A DNA stretch of 64,000 bases from Bacteroidia bacterium (GTDB lineage: Bacteria; Bacteroidota; Bacteroidia; Flavobacteriales; Flavobacteriaceae). The stretch spans positions 372,001-436,000 of the forward strand of contig JAUIDI010000002.1 in assembly GCA_030428705.1 (NCBI GenBank), in the 5' to 3' direction. A program made the translations under genes and the position numbers. Every line of letters begins with the position of its first letter. Within the stretch, counting starts at the first letter, position 1. Positions 34,073 through 42,448 of the stretch are shown piece by piece. Under the pieces are notes generated by a model. The model worked only from the letters and a program-made list of their open reading frames with translations. It ran no database searches and had not been told where the DNA came from.

Positions 34073-35815
34073 TCATCGATAGCGCCAACTTGTCAAATCG
34101 GCACCTTTTGGGGCACTCTGGGCAATACGTTTCATTATTTTTGGCACATACATGCTATTATAGCGTAATCGGCTTATGGCATTTGGTTGTTCGGGGTCGC
34201 CGTTCCAACAGTGTTCGGCCCGATCGCCATAAAGCACTTCACCGTCGTAATAGGGCTCCGTTGTACTTTCTAAAAAGTCTTCCATCAAATATACGGCATT
34301 GTTCAAGTAGTAATTATCCATATCACCACAGTAGATATGGATCTTGCCTTTTAGGTGCTCACCGAGTTTGTCCCAATCACGCTCCAGAATGTGCCGGAGG
34401 TCGTAATTCTCTTTCCAATATTCGGCTACCTTATGATCAATGTTACCGGTCATTTTATCCCACAGCCTGACGGGATATCCGTCTTCGCCCTGAGGTGAAT
34501 AGGTAGCTTCCCAAATATCCCATTGTTGCCCCGATCGCGATTTGTCGCCCAAAACCAGTTCTAAATGATTGCCTTCGCGCAAAGTCGATTGAACCTGTCC
34601 TAAATAATTGCGATGACTGGGTACTTCCAACTTTTTATTGGCGCTTTTATAGTAATAGGCATTGTCATCTTCATAGATATTGGTAAGGCAGTATGCCCTA
34701 AAATCAATCGGGTCGGGACACGCGGCAAAGCAACCGTTATATTCCTCCGGGTATTTCACCTGTACGGCCAAGGCTTCCCAACCCCCGGTGGAACCACCGT
34801 ACAAAAAGCGCGACCAACCTTCACCGATTCCCCGGAATTCTTTTTCGATATACGGAATAAGCTCGTAGGTAATGGCATCACCATAAGGGCCTTGGCTTGC
34901 AGAATTCACTGCATAGGAATCGTCGTAATAAGGTGTCGGATGTTGGATTTCGATTATCAACATACGGGGGAAATCTGGTTCGTTCCAACGTTTATAAAAA
35001 TCGTAGGCTTCCTGTTGCTGAATGATGTTGTAACCATCCAGATCAAAACGCTCCGAATATTCGGGTTCCAGATCGAGATTCGGAGGTGTCGTGCGGAATC
35101 CCCCAAAATCGGAAGGGAAATGTCCGTGAAAAACCATGAGGGGATACCTCGCCTCGGGATGTTCCTCAAATCCCTTGGGCAATAAAACATGAGCGCCCAA
35201 ATACATATCCCTTCCCCAAAATTCGGAGAGCTTTTCGGATCTGATCTTTATATGTTTGATCCATTCGGTATCCTCTGGTTCTTCAATAGGGGGAATGACT
35301 TGATCCATTACGACATCCACATTTTGAATGCCATTCTCGCCTACATTTATTTTGAAAGGCTTGCTATAGAGGTTTCCGGGGGAACGATTCCATTGCTGGC
35401 CTTCCCCGTTGTCCATTGGCAATTTTACCGTATGTCCGGTCGATAGGTGAAACGTCTCATAAACATGGAGCAGGGCCTGTACGTTGTACTCACCCGGTGG
35501 AATTTCGGAAAGACTCTGATAAGGAAATCCAAAGACATCAGCGTCAAAGACCTTTTTTTCGCCGGACTTCATCTGGTCAACGTTCCTACCGAAAACCAAT
35601 TGCGTATTCAATCCGTCATTGATCTGGAAACGGGGTTCTTTTTCATCATTGTTCGATAGCATCAGCAGCAATCTACCATCTTTGGCCTGGGCGTTTGCAT
35701 TTTCGGAAAAAGAAACATTGATGGAGAAATTCATATCAGTTTTCAATCGGTCTTTCGATTGGCACGAAACCAAAAGAAAAAAGGTTAAAACAGAATACGG
35801 GAGCATGGTTTTCAT
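34073..35815 (-). CDS. Large esterase-fold lipoprotein
   Basis: This 580-residue lipoprotein (ATG 35815, lipobox LLVSC, Cys18; an upstream in-frame start would bury the signal) has an N-terminal region of about 190 residues with beta-sandwich character (INVSFSENANAQAKDGRLLL). A putative-esterase (PF00756-like) alpha/beta hydrolase domain follows. The nucleophile elbow is GGSTGGWE with Ser342. The oxyanion strand is LMVFHGHFPSDFGGF, and the likely His is in AEHCWNGD near the C-terminus. The domain is much longer than the 31-kb esterase and contains inserts rich in aromatic residues. Substrate is unknown; family and location fit removal of acyl groups from glycans. The gene stands alone. Confidence 0.82.
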   Translation of the reverse strand: MKTMLPYSVLTFFLLVSCQSKDRLKTDMNFSINVSFSENANAQAKDGRLLLMLSNNDEKEPRFQINDGLNTQLVFGRNVDQMKSGEKKVFDADVFGFPYQSLSEIPPGEYNVQALLHVYETFHLSTGHTVKLPMDNGEGQQWNRSPGNLYSKPFKINVGENGIQNVDVVMDQVIPPIEEPEDTEWIKHIKIRSEKLSEFWGRDMYLGAHVLLPKGFEEHPEARYPLMVFHGHFPSDFGGFRTTPPNLDLEPEYSERFDLDGYNIIQQQEAYDFYKRWNEPDFPRMLIIEIQHPTPYYDDSYAVNSASQGPYGDAITYELIPYIEKEFRGIGEGWSRFLYGGSTGGWEALAVQVKYPEEYNGCFAACPDPIDFRAYCLTNIYEDDNAYYYKSANKKLEVPSHRNYLGQVQSTLREGNHLELVLGDKSRSGQQWDIWEATYSPQGEDGYPVRLWDKMTGNIDHKVAEYWKENYDLRHILERDWDKLGEHLKGKIHIYCGDMDNYYLNNAVYLMEDFLESTTEPYYDGEVLYGDRAEHCWNGDPEQPNAISRLRYNSMYVPKIMKRIAQSAPKGADLTSWRYR

Positions 35816-35924
35816 AACGGTCGGAATTTGTAGAAAAGGTAATGATTTAGAACGACAACCAAAATACCAAACCCTCAATTCTAACGTTTTAGGTTAAGGC
35901 ACCGAGCCTACCCAATTATCAGAT

Positions 35925-36077
35925 ATGAAAAAACTGGTTTGCCTATTATTGCTTTTTAACGCCATCATTGCAATGAGCAGTTGCAATTACGATGATAGCA
36001 ACGACATAGATATTATCATTCCAGGAGACAGTACCCAAGCCAAAGAATTGAATGACTCGCGTCCTATCAGTTCGTAA
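35925..36077 (+). CDS. 50-residue lipoprotein, function unknown
   Basis: This short open frame (ATG 35925, TAA 36075-36077) encodes 50 residues with a complete SPII signal (MKKLVCLLLLFNAIIAMSS before Cys20). A 30-residue acidic, polar tail follows. The gene lies in the 266-base gap between folD and the large esterase and is convergent with folD, with only four bases between stops. The clean signal peptide is the main support. No family is recognised. Confidence 0.6.
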   Translation: MKKLVCLLLLFNAIIAMSSCNYDDSNDIDIIIPGDSTQAKELNDSRPISS

Positions 36078-36081
36078 TGAA

Positions 36082-36966
36082 CTATTTGGAATTACGATGC
36101 CGTTCTCTGGCCAAAAGAGTGTTTTTCAACAACATGGCAATGGTCATTGGACCCACGCCGCCGGGCACAGGAGTAATATAGGAAGCTTTCTTGCTTACAT
36201 TTTCGAAATCTACGTCGCCGGCAATATAATATCCCTTTTCTTTGGTATCGTCAGGCACCCGCGTAATACCCACGTCGATGATGACGGCATCATCCTTTAC
36301 CATTTCGGCCTTTAGGAAGTTTGGCACGCCAAGGGCGGAAATGACAATATCAGCCTGTGATATAATCTGGGTAATATTCTTGGTATGGCTATGCGTGAGG
36401 GTTACCGTGGAATTTCCGGGCCATCCCTTTCTTCCCATCAAAATGCTCATCGGACGGCCCACGATATGACTTCTTCCGATAACAACGGTGTGTTTTCCCT
36501 TGGTATCGACCCTATAGCGTTCCAACAATTCAAGTATACCGAAGGGCGTCGCCGGAATGAAGGTACTCATGTCCAAGGCCATCTTCCCAAAATTTGTCGG
36601 ATGGAACCCATCAACATCTTTATCGGGATGTACAGCCATAATGACTTTTTGGGTATCAATTTGGTCGGGTAATGGAAGTTGGACGATAAACCCGTCGATA
36701 TCATCGTTCTCGTTAAGTTCTTTGATTTTCTTCAAAAGTTCTTGCTCAGAGGTCGTACTGGGCATTTGCACCAAGGTCGATTCAAAACCTACCCGTTTGC
36801 ACGACCTTACTTTGCTACCCACATAGGTAAGGCTCGCACCATCATTACCCACGATTACTGCCGCCAAATGAGGGACCTTCTCCCCTTTTTCTTTCATTTT
36901 TGCGACTTCGGTCGCAATCTCTTCCTTTATTTGATTTGATATTTTTCGGCCATCCAGTATCTCCAT
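36082..36966 (-). CDS. folD: Bifunctional methylenetetrahydrofolate dehydrogenase / methenyltetrahydrofolate cyclohydrolase
   Basis: This 294-residue cytosolic enzyme of one-carbon metabolism oxidises methylene-THF with NADP and opens methenyl-THF. Diagnostic segments are YVGSKVRSCKRVG (catalytic Lys in the YxxxK pattern), GFIVQLPLPDQID, DKDVDGFHPTNFGKMAL, VVIGRSHIVGRPM (Rossmann motif) and TPVPGGVGPMTIAML at the end. Length is normal. It starts 25 bases after the end of ffh on the same strand and is probably co-transcribed with it. Confidence 0.96.
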   Translation of the reverse strand: MEILDGRKISNQIKEEIATEVAKMKEKGEKVPHLAAVIVGNDGASLTYVGSKVRSCKRVGFESTLVQMPSTTSEQELLKKIKELNENDDIDGFIVQLPLPDQIDTQKVIMAVHPDKDVDGFHPTNFGKMALDMSTFIPATPFGILELLERYRVDTKGKHTVVIGRSHIVGRPMSILMGRKGWPGNSTVTLTHSHTKNITQIISQADIVISALGVPNFLKAEMVKDDAVIIDVGITRVPDDTKEKGYYIAGDVDFENVSKKASYITPVPGGVGPMTIAMLLKNTLLARERHRNSK

Positions 36967-36991
36967 AAGTACAGTGCTATTGGTTATTTTG

Positions 36992-38329
36992 TTATCTAAG
37001 TCCCCTCATTCCGCCCATCATCTGCATCATTTTTTTTCCGCCGCCGCCCTGCATCATTTTCATCATTTTACTCATCTGATCAAATTGTTTCAGCAACTGG
37101 TTGACCTCTTGCACATCTCTTCCGCTACCTTTGGCAATACGTTTTTTTCGACTGGCATTCAACTTTGAAGGATTTGAACGTTCATCAGGTGTCATCGAAT
37201 GGATGATCGCCTCGATATGTTTGAACGCATCGTCATCGATATCGAGTCCTTTTAAAGCCTTTCCTGCACCTGGAATCATCCCCATCAGGTCTTTGATGTT
37301 CCCCATTTTTTTAATCTGTTGGATCTGGGTCAAGAAATCATCAAAACCGAATTTGTTCTTTGCTATCTTCTTTTGGATCTTGCGAGCCTCTTCTTCATCG
37401 AATTGCTCTTGCGCACGTTCAACGAGCGAAATGACATCGCCCATACCCAAAATACGGTCGGCCATACGCGAAGGGTGGAAAACATCGATGGCTTCCATTT
37501 TCTCGCCCGTACCGATAAACTTTATCGGTTTGTCCACTACCGATTTAATCGAAATTGCGGCCCCGCCTCGGGTATCACCATCCAATTTTGTTAAGATGAC
37601 CCCATCGAAATTCAATACATCATTGAACGCCTTTGCCGTATTCACGGCATCTTGACCCGTCATGGAATCTACCACGAAAAGTGTTTCCTGGGGTTTGATG
37701 GCACTATGGATATTCGAAATCTCGTCCATCATTTTCTCATCTACCGCCAAGCGTCCCGCCGTATCGATTATGACAACGTTAAAACCTTCTGATTTGGCCT
37801 TGGCAATACTCGCCTCGGCAATGGCCACGGGGTCATTGTTTTCGCGGTCGGAATAGACTTCGACACCGATCTGCTCACCAACGACATGCAATTGATCGAT
37901 TGCAGCCGGTCGATAGACATCACAAGCAACCAACAACGGTTTTTTGGACTTTTTTGTCTTTAGGTAGTTCGCCAACTTTCCGGAAAAAGTCGTTTTACCC
38001 GAACCTTGCAATCCTGACATTAATATAATCGAAGGCGTGCCCGAAAGATTGATTCCTTCGGTTTCACCACCCATTAGTTCGGTCAATTCATCCTTAACGA
38101 TCTTGACCATCAACTGGCCCGGTTGTAAGGTTGTCAGCACGTTTTGACCTAAAGCCTTTTCCTTGACCCTGTTCGTAAACTCTTTGGCTATTTTAAAGTT
38201 GACATCGGCATCCAACAAAGCCCTTCTGACTTCTTTGGTGGTTTCCGCCACATTGATTTCAGTAATCTGTCCGTGACCCTTTAATACATGTAAGGCCTTA
38301 TCGAGTTTCTCGCTTAAATTATCGAACAT
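36992..38329 (-). CDS. ffh: Signal recognition particle protein Ffh
   Basis: This 445-residue GTPase binds signal sequences and 4.5S RNA for co-translational membrane targeting. The N domain occupies about the first 85 residues. GTPase motifs follow: GLQGSGKTTFSGKLA (G1), DTAGRLAVDE (G3) and LTKLDGDTRGGAA (G4 and beyond). The C-terminal M domain ends in a Met-rich tail (QMSKMMKMMQGGGGKKMMQMM), typical of Bacteroidota. folD follows after 25 bases. An upstream CAAATTTA at 38355-38362 reads TAAATTTG on the minus strand and could be its -7 box. Confidence 0.97.
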   Translation of the reverse strand: MFDNLSEKLDKALHVLKGHGQITEINVAETTKEVRRALLDADVNFKIAKEFTNRVKEKALGQNVLTTLQPGQLMVKIVKDELTELMGGETEGINLSGTPSIILMSGLQGSGKTTFSGKLANYLKTKKSKKPLLVACDVYRPAAIDQLHVVGEQIGVEVYSDRENNDPVAIAEASIAKAKSEGFNVVIIDTAGRLAVDEKMMDEISNIHSAIKPQETLFVVDSMTGQDAVNTAKAFNDVLNFDGVILTKLDGDTRGGAAISIKSVVDKPIKFIGTGEKMEAIDVFHPSRMADRILGMGDVISLVERAQEQFDEEEARKIQKKIAKNKFGFDDFLTQIQQIKKMGNIKDLMGMIPGAGKALKGLDIDDDAFKHIEAIIHSMTPDERSNPSKLNASRKKRIAKGSGRDVQEVNQLLKQFDQMSKMMKMMQGGGGKKMMQMMGGMRGLR

Positions 38330-38466
38330 CGTTCACACCATTTTTGAAGAAAGGCAAATTTAACAATAACCATGGTAAAGAAAGACTGATACCGTCAAAA
38401 ATATGTCTTTGTAGAACAAGAAAGGGCATCATTGCATTTCAATCAAATCTCGAGATGAAAAAAATA

Positions 38467-38501
38467 AAAAGAGCATCGCTTTTTCAAGGGATGCTCTTTT
38501 T
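38467..38501. terminator. Hairpin terminator of the small lipocalin-like lipoprotein gene
   Basis: GAGCATC (38471-38477) pairs with GATGCTC (38490-38496), extended by A/T pairs on both sides. It is followed on the minus strand by a T-rich run. It sits 23 bases after the stop at 38524 and before ffh. The A-run on one side and T-run on the other would let it work in both directions. Confidence 0.75.
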
Positions 38502-38523
38502 TATGAAGTGGGGCGAAAAGGTG

Positions 38524-38997
38524 TTAATTTTTGGTAAATGTCAATAGATCGGTCGAACCATCACCTCCACTGATATCAATTAATTCAATGGTAGTAGAAG
38601 TGTACTTTTTTATTTCCCAGTCATCGGAAAGCTCTTCAAAGAGGTCCGGTGAACTGAATACGATGTTAAAATCGACATCACTTGAACTACTATCGTCATT
38701 GCTATTGTCAGAACTTGTAATCGACCAAGCACCCGATAGGGCCGTACTTCCATTGCTGACCGCCAAAACCCCATCTTCTTGAAACGTAAAAACATAACCG
38801 GCGTAATCGGAGGTTTCGTCCTTGTCCGAATCAAAATAATACGTAATCCTCCAATCTCCGGTGGAGATTTCGGCTTTGATTGTCGGAATCTCGGAAGCGT
38901 CGACAATCTTTAAATTGTCGTCATCATCTTTTGAACACGATTTAAATACCAATACGGTCAAGACAAGAAGTAAAAGATTTTTCAAAGTAGTTTTCAT
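38524..38997 (-). CDS. Lipocalin-like lipoprotein, single-copy version of the neighbour's repeat
   Basis: This 157-residue lipoprotein starts at ATG 38997 with signal MKTTLKNLLLLVLTVLVFKS and Cys21, followed by a DDDD tether. The mature domain (GDWRITYYF, YVFTFQEDGVLAVSNG, GAWSITS, DDWEIKKYTSTTIEL, DLLTFTKN) has the strand order of a small lipocalin-like barrel. The same pattern recurs three times in the neighbouring 586-residue lipoprotein, so this gene looks like a free-standing copy of that repeat. It follows the larger gene by 50 bases on the same strand and precedes a clear terminator, so the two form one transcript. Ligand is unknown. Confidence 0.8.
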   Translation of the reverse strand: MKTTLKNLLLLVLTVLVFKSCSKDDDDNLKIVDASEIPTIKAEISTGDWRITYYFDSDKDETSDYAGYVFTFQEDGVLAVSNGSTALSGAWSITSSDNSNDDSSSSDVDFNIVFSSPDLFEELSDDWEIKKYTSTTIELIDISGGDGSTDLLTFTKN

Positions 38998-39047
38998 ATT
39001 ATTAGGTTTAGAATGCCCCGAGGTGTAAAGTCGGGGCATAGATCAAT

Positions 39048-40808
39048 TTATTTTTTCTCAAGTACAAGAATATTCATTCCGTCTTCATCATTGACGTGCC
39101 GAAGTTCTAATCTGTCTTCGTCAACTTCAACGATGAGGTAATCGTTCGCCAACGGATAATAGTTGCTTTCTGAATTAAAAGCGATTATCATCTCAAGCTT
39201 ACCTTCGCTATTTCGATAGACCAACCATCTTCCAGTTTCGACCGTTGTACCATTCGGATTGGTCACCACGATCGTTCCATCTTGTTTGAATTCAAAATCA
39301 TCGTAAGCATAGGCCTGAGAAATCGGGTCGCTATTCACAGATAACAGGGCAACATTCCAAAGTGAGTCGGCAAATAGACCTCGAATCCACACTACGTCAT
39401 CATCGGCTTCATCATTATCACAATTACGCTCCAAAATCAATTCGTAACCGGTTCCCGGTATTTCAAACTTCAATCTGTCATCCCTTAGATCGCTCAACGG
39501 CCATTCGAAACTTACCCCGGGTTCATCGCCCATGACTATTGCCATAACCAAACGGCCTTGGTCATTTGTAGTAATTTCCCAACTACCCTCGCTTGTGATT
39601 TCGCCATCGCTCAGGGTTACAACACCTTCGGCCTCAAAACTGAACTCAAAACCTAAAAGTCTTTTAATTTCATCACCTTCGACTTTTACCTTTTTAATGA
39701 TCCAATCACATTCCCTTAGGATCTCGCGCAAGGTATTCGGATCGTCGTTCAAAATATCACAGGCGTTTTCCATAATAATGCGATTGCCCTCGGTCGTATA
39801 TAGTTTTATTTTCTCTTCGGAAATCTCGTAAACGTACCAATCGAGATTGAAGTCTACCAATACATCGAATTCAAGTTTCAACAATACACGATAATCGGAT
39901 ACATATGTACTCCATTCTCCAGTGATGTTGTTGCCCGCCCGATCGATTACATTCACCGAACCGTCTTCCTTGAAATTCATAATATACTCAAAGTATTGTT
40001 CGGTTTGAACTTGGTTGTCGCGCACGACATCTCGAATCAACCATGGACATTTTACCAAGAGCTTGTCCAATCTTTCTTCGGTAAAATCATCATCATTGTA
40101 GTCATCGTCATCATCTTCGTCACAAAGATCTTTGGCCTGCTCGATCGCCGCTGCCAATTCAACATTGCTGTTTACGGTAACTTCAGTACCGTCATACATT
40201 ACAAAAGCAACTGGAAATTGAATACTGATCAAGTCGTTCTCACCCAGTCCGGCGAAGAACCTGCGCATTTCCATATCGCTTTCAACAACTACACTGCCCG
40301 TCTGTACCGAATTAATATCCAAAGTGAAAAAAGTTACAGGATATACCACATCGATACATTCAATGTCATCGTCGTCACCACCTTCCAAACATTGCTCGGC
40401 AAGCTCCTTGAGTTCAGCCTCTCCATTGATGGTTATCTCGGAATAATCGGACATGGTTATGGTAATAGGAAAAATAATGTCCAAAAGATCTTCATCATCC
40501 TCAACAGCATCGAAAATTTCTTCGATCAAACGGAGGTCATCTTTCGAATCAATGGTAATTTCCAATCCATTGACCTTTACGGTATATGGAAAACGAATAT
40601 CGAAACAACTGGCCCCATCGACGATATTGTCATAAGAACCATCATTTGAAGCGGTGCGTTCCATCAATTTAGCAGTGGCAGAAGTTGCCGACATCGCCTC
40701 TCCCTCCATTGGGTCATCGACATCATAAGTCTCTTTTTGACACGAAGTGAATACCATAGCTGCCGTGAGTAGGCCAAAGTACAGCGAAGATTTAAAAAAC
40801 TTTTTCAT
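39048..40808 (-). CDS. 586-residue acidic lipoprotein with two kinds of internal repeat
   Basis: This is a lipoprotein (lipobox FTSC, Cys23). Two repeat families can be seen. Type A, four units of about 32-38 residues with a FP-V/I-T-hydrophobic core and an E-L-T/I-N-S end, lies at about 68-98, 107-139, 151-188 and 192-227. Type B, three lipocalin-like units (opening W-I, then F-EDG-V, then G-W and a closing ILE strand), lies at about 252-350, 367-463 and 476-586. Asp-rich linkers (DEDDDDDYNDDD at 230-241 and others) could bind calcium. It is divergent from the ECF sigma gene, with 106 bases between starts, and is likely part of that surface-signalling locus. No known function is recognised. 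Confidence 0.8.
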   Translation of the reverse strand: MKKFFKSSLYFGLLTAAMVFTSCQKETYDVDDPMEGEAMSATSATAKLMERTASNDGSYDNIVDGASCFDIRFPYTVKVNGLEITIDSKDDLRLIEEIFDAVEDDEDLLDIIFPITITMSDYSEITINGEAELKELAEQCLEGGDDDDIECIDVVYPVTFFTLDINSVQTGSVVVESDMEMRRFFAGLGENDLISIQFPVAFVMYDGTEVTVNSNVELAAAIEQAKDLCDEDDDDDYNDDDFTEERLDKLLVKCPWLIRDVVRDNQVQTEQYFEYIMNFKEDGSVNVIDRAGNNITGEWSTYVSDYRVLLKLEFDVLVDFNLDWYVYEISEEKIKLYTTEGNRIIMENACDILNDDPNTLREILRECDWIIKKVKVEGDEIKRLLGFEFSFEAEGVVTLSDGEITSEGSWEITTNDQGRLVMAIVMGDEPGVSFEWPLSDLRDDRLKFEIPGTGYELILERNCDNDEADDDVVWIRGLFADSLWNVALLSVNSDPISQAYAYDDFEFKQDGTIVVTNPNGTTVETGRWLVYRNSEGKLEMIIAFNSESNYYPLANDYLIVEVDEDRLELRHVNDEDGMNILVLEKK

Positions 40809-40889
40809 AACGATTTGGATTTTTTTGTTAATACCTTCCTAAAACAACAGAGTTTGAAAATACCCTACTCGGTTTTCATTTTTTTCAAA

Positions 40890-40897
40890 TATCTTTG
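40890..40897 (+). promoter_or_regulatory. Possible -7 promoter box of the ECF sigma gene
   Basis: TATCTTTG is an exact match to the Bacteroidota TAnnTTTG -7 box and lies 18 bases before the TTG start at 40915. The implied leader is only about 10 bases. No convincing -33 TTTG is seen at the normal spacing. Confidence 0.4.
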
Positions 40898-40914
40898 ATA
40901 AAAAACCAGCCCAA

Positions 40915-41427
40915 TTGAGCACCGAAAATACCGAAAACATATGTGAGGAACAGCTATTTAGTCAATTCTTCAAGACTAATTCTAAAACGATCTTCAACTA
41001 TATTTATTATAAATTCGGTAATGAGGAAAAAGCTTATGACGCTGTACAAGAGGCTTTTATGAAACTTTGGGAGAATTGCGCGAAAGTCTCCCCTGCCAAG
41101 GCCAAGTCGTACGTATATACAATTGCCAATAATCTTTATCTGAACGTCATAAAGGCCGAAAAAGTTCGAATGAAGTATGCCGACAAGACCTTGAAGACGA
41201 CGAACGAGTCGCCAGAATTCGTCCTGGAGGAAAACGAGTTCAAGGAAAAATTGGACAAGGCGTTAAACGATTTGCCCGAAAATCAACGAACCACGTTCCT
41301 ATTAAATCGGATCGATGGAAAGAAATACGCAGAAATTGCCGAAATGGAAGGCGTAAGCATCAAAGCAATCGAAAAAAGAATGCACTTGGCATTAAAAACG
41401 TTGCGCGAACAAATAGATGGCATATAA
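40915..41427 (+). CDS. ECF RNA polymerase sigma factor (sigma-70 family), TTG start
   Basis: This 170-residue sigma factor contains regions 2 and 4 only. Region 2 is at about 18-90 (KTIFNYIYYKFGNEEKAYDAVQEAFMKLWE, AKSYVYTIANNLYLNVI). Region 4 is at about 108-162 (LNDLPENQRTTFLLNRIDGKKYAEIAEMEGVS, KAIEKRMHLALKTL). The only start that gives a full region 2 is TTG 40915; the next ATG lies within region 2 at residue 46. With FecR and the STN-TonB receptor downstream it forms a trans-envelope signalling unit: receptor occupancy releases the sigma factor from FecR. Autoregulation and control of the divergent lipoprotein genes are likely. Confidence 0.93.
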   Translation: MSTENTENICEEQLFSQFFKTNSKTIFNYIYYKFGNEEKAYDAVQEAFMKLWENCAKVSPAKAKSYVYTIANNLYLNVIKAEKVRMKYADKTLKTTNESPEFVLEENEFKEKLDKALNDLPENQRTTFLLNRIDGKKYAEIAEMEGVSIKAIEKRMHLALKTLREQIDGI

Positions 41428-41536
41428 TGCAAATCAACGATTAAATACGTGTAATCAACTGATTTTCAAAAATTAATGTGTGTAAAAGTAGGGTTTTTCC
41501 CTTTTTAGATGTTATAAAGGCACAAAGCTAGAAATC

Positions 41537-42448
41537 ATGCAAGAAAACTACTTGGCAAAATGGTTGAACAACGATCTCGATGAGAAGGAGCTTGAGGAAT
41601 TCAAGAATTCTGAAGCATATGCTTCATATCAACGTATCGTTGAAGCTTCAAATAGGTTTGAAGCACCCGATTTTGATATTGAAGAAGCATTGATGGCCTT
41701 AAAGAACAAGCAAGCCCTGAACAGCACCAAAGTTGTTCAATTGCATCCGTTCAAAAAGTTCTTACGGGTGGCCGCCGCCGTAGTGGTGCTGGTCACAGGT
41801 TCTTATTTTTATCTGAATTCCTTAGATGAAAATGTGAGCACCCAATATGCCGAGAATAAAGAAGTACTGCTTCCCGATGCATCGGAAATCATCTTGAACG
41901 CCGATTCCGAAATATCATATAGTGAAAAAAAGTGGGACGATAAACGAAATATTTCGTTAGAAGGTGAGGCCTTTTTCAAGGTCGCCAAAGGGAAAAGATT
42001 TACCGTTTCAACCAATGACGGAACGGTTGCCGTTCTCGGTACACAGTTCAATGTTGAAAACCGTAAAGGATTTTTTGAAGTTACCTGTTACGAAGGCTTG
42101 GTCAGTGTTACCTTCAATGGTCAGGAGACCAAATTACCGGCAGGTACTTCATTTATGGCCATCAACGGAAAAATTGTTGAAGCCGATGCCCCAAATACCA
42201 AGGTTCCTACATGGATGAACAACGAGAGTACTTTCAAGAGTATTCCCCTAAAATATGTATTGGACGAATTTGAAAGACAGCACAACATTACGGTCGAGAC
42301 CCAAAATATAAATACCGAACAGCTTTTCACCGGTACCTTTAGCAATACCGATACAGATTTGGCGTTGCAGAGTATAAGTGTACCTTCCCGAATAAAGTTT
42401 AAATTAGACGGGAATAAAGTGCTGTTCTATGCCGAAAACGCGCCGTAA
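41537..42448 (+). CDS. FecR-family anti-sigma factor
   Basis: This 303-residue inner-membrane protein has an N-terminal cytosolic region of about 70 residues (MQENYLAKWLNNDLDEKELEEF), one transmembrane helix (about 75-95, VAAAVVVLVTGSYFYL) and a periplasmic FecR domain (EVLLPDASEIILNADSEISY, GTQFNVENRKGFFEVTC, LPAGTSF). A DUF4974 domain follows at the end (LKYVLDEFERQHNITVE). It holds the ECF sigma factor from 40915 in check and relays the signal from the TonB receptor. The 109-base gap from the sigma gene is followed by a 20-base overlap with the receptor gene, suggesting coupled translation. Confidence 0.94.
   Translation: MQENYLAKWLNNDLDEKELEEFKNSEAYASYQRIVEASNRFEAPDFDIEEALMALKNKQALNSTKVVQLHPFKKFLRVAAAVVVLVTGSYFYLNSLDENVSTQYAENKEVLLPDASEIILNADSEISYSEKKWDDKRNISLEGEAFFKVAKGKRFTVSTNDGTVAVLGTQFNVENRKGFFEVTCYEGLVSVTFNGQETKLPAGTSFMAINGKIVEADAPNTKVPTWMNNESTFKSIPLKYVLDEFERQHNITVETQNINTEQLFTGTFSNTDTDLALQSISVPSRIKFKLDGNKVLFYAENAP

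Noticed and set aside
36978-37168. His/Phe-rich open frame opposite the end of ffh
   Set aside because: It mirrors the Met/Gly-rich M-domain tail of Ffh on the other strand and is not a separate gene.
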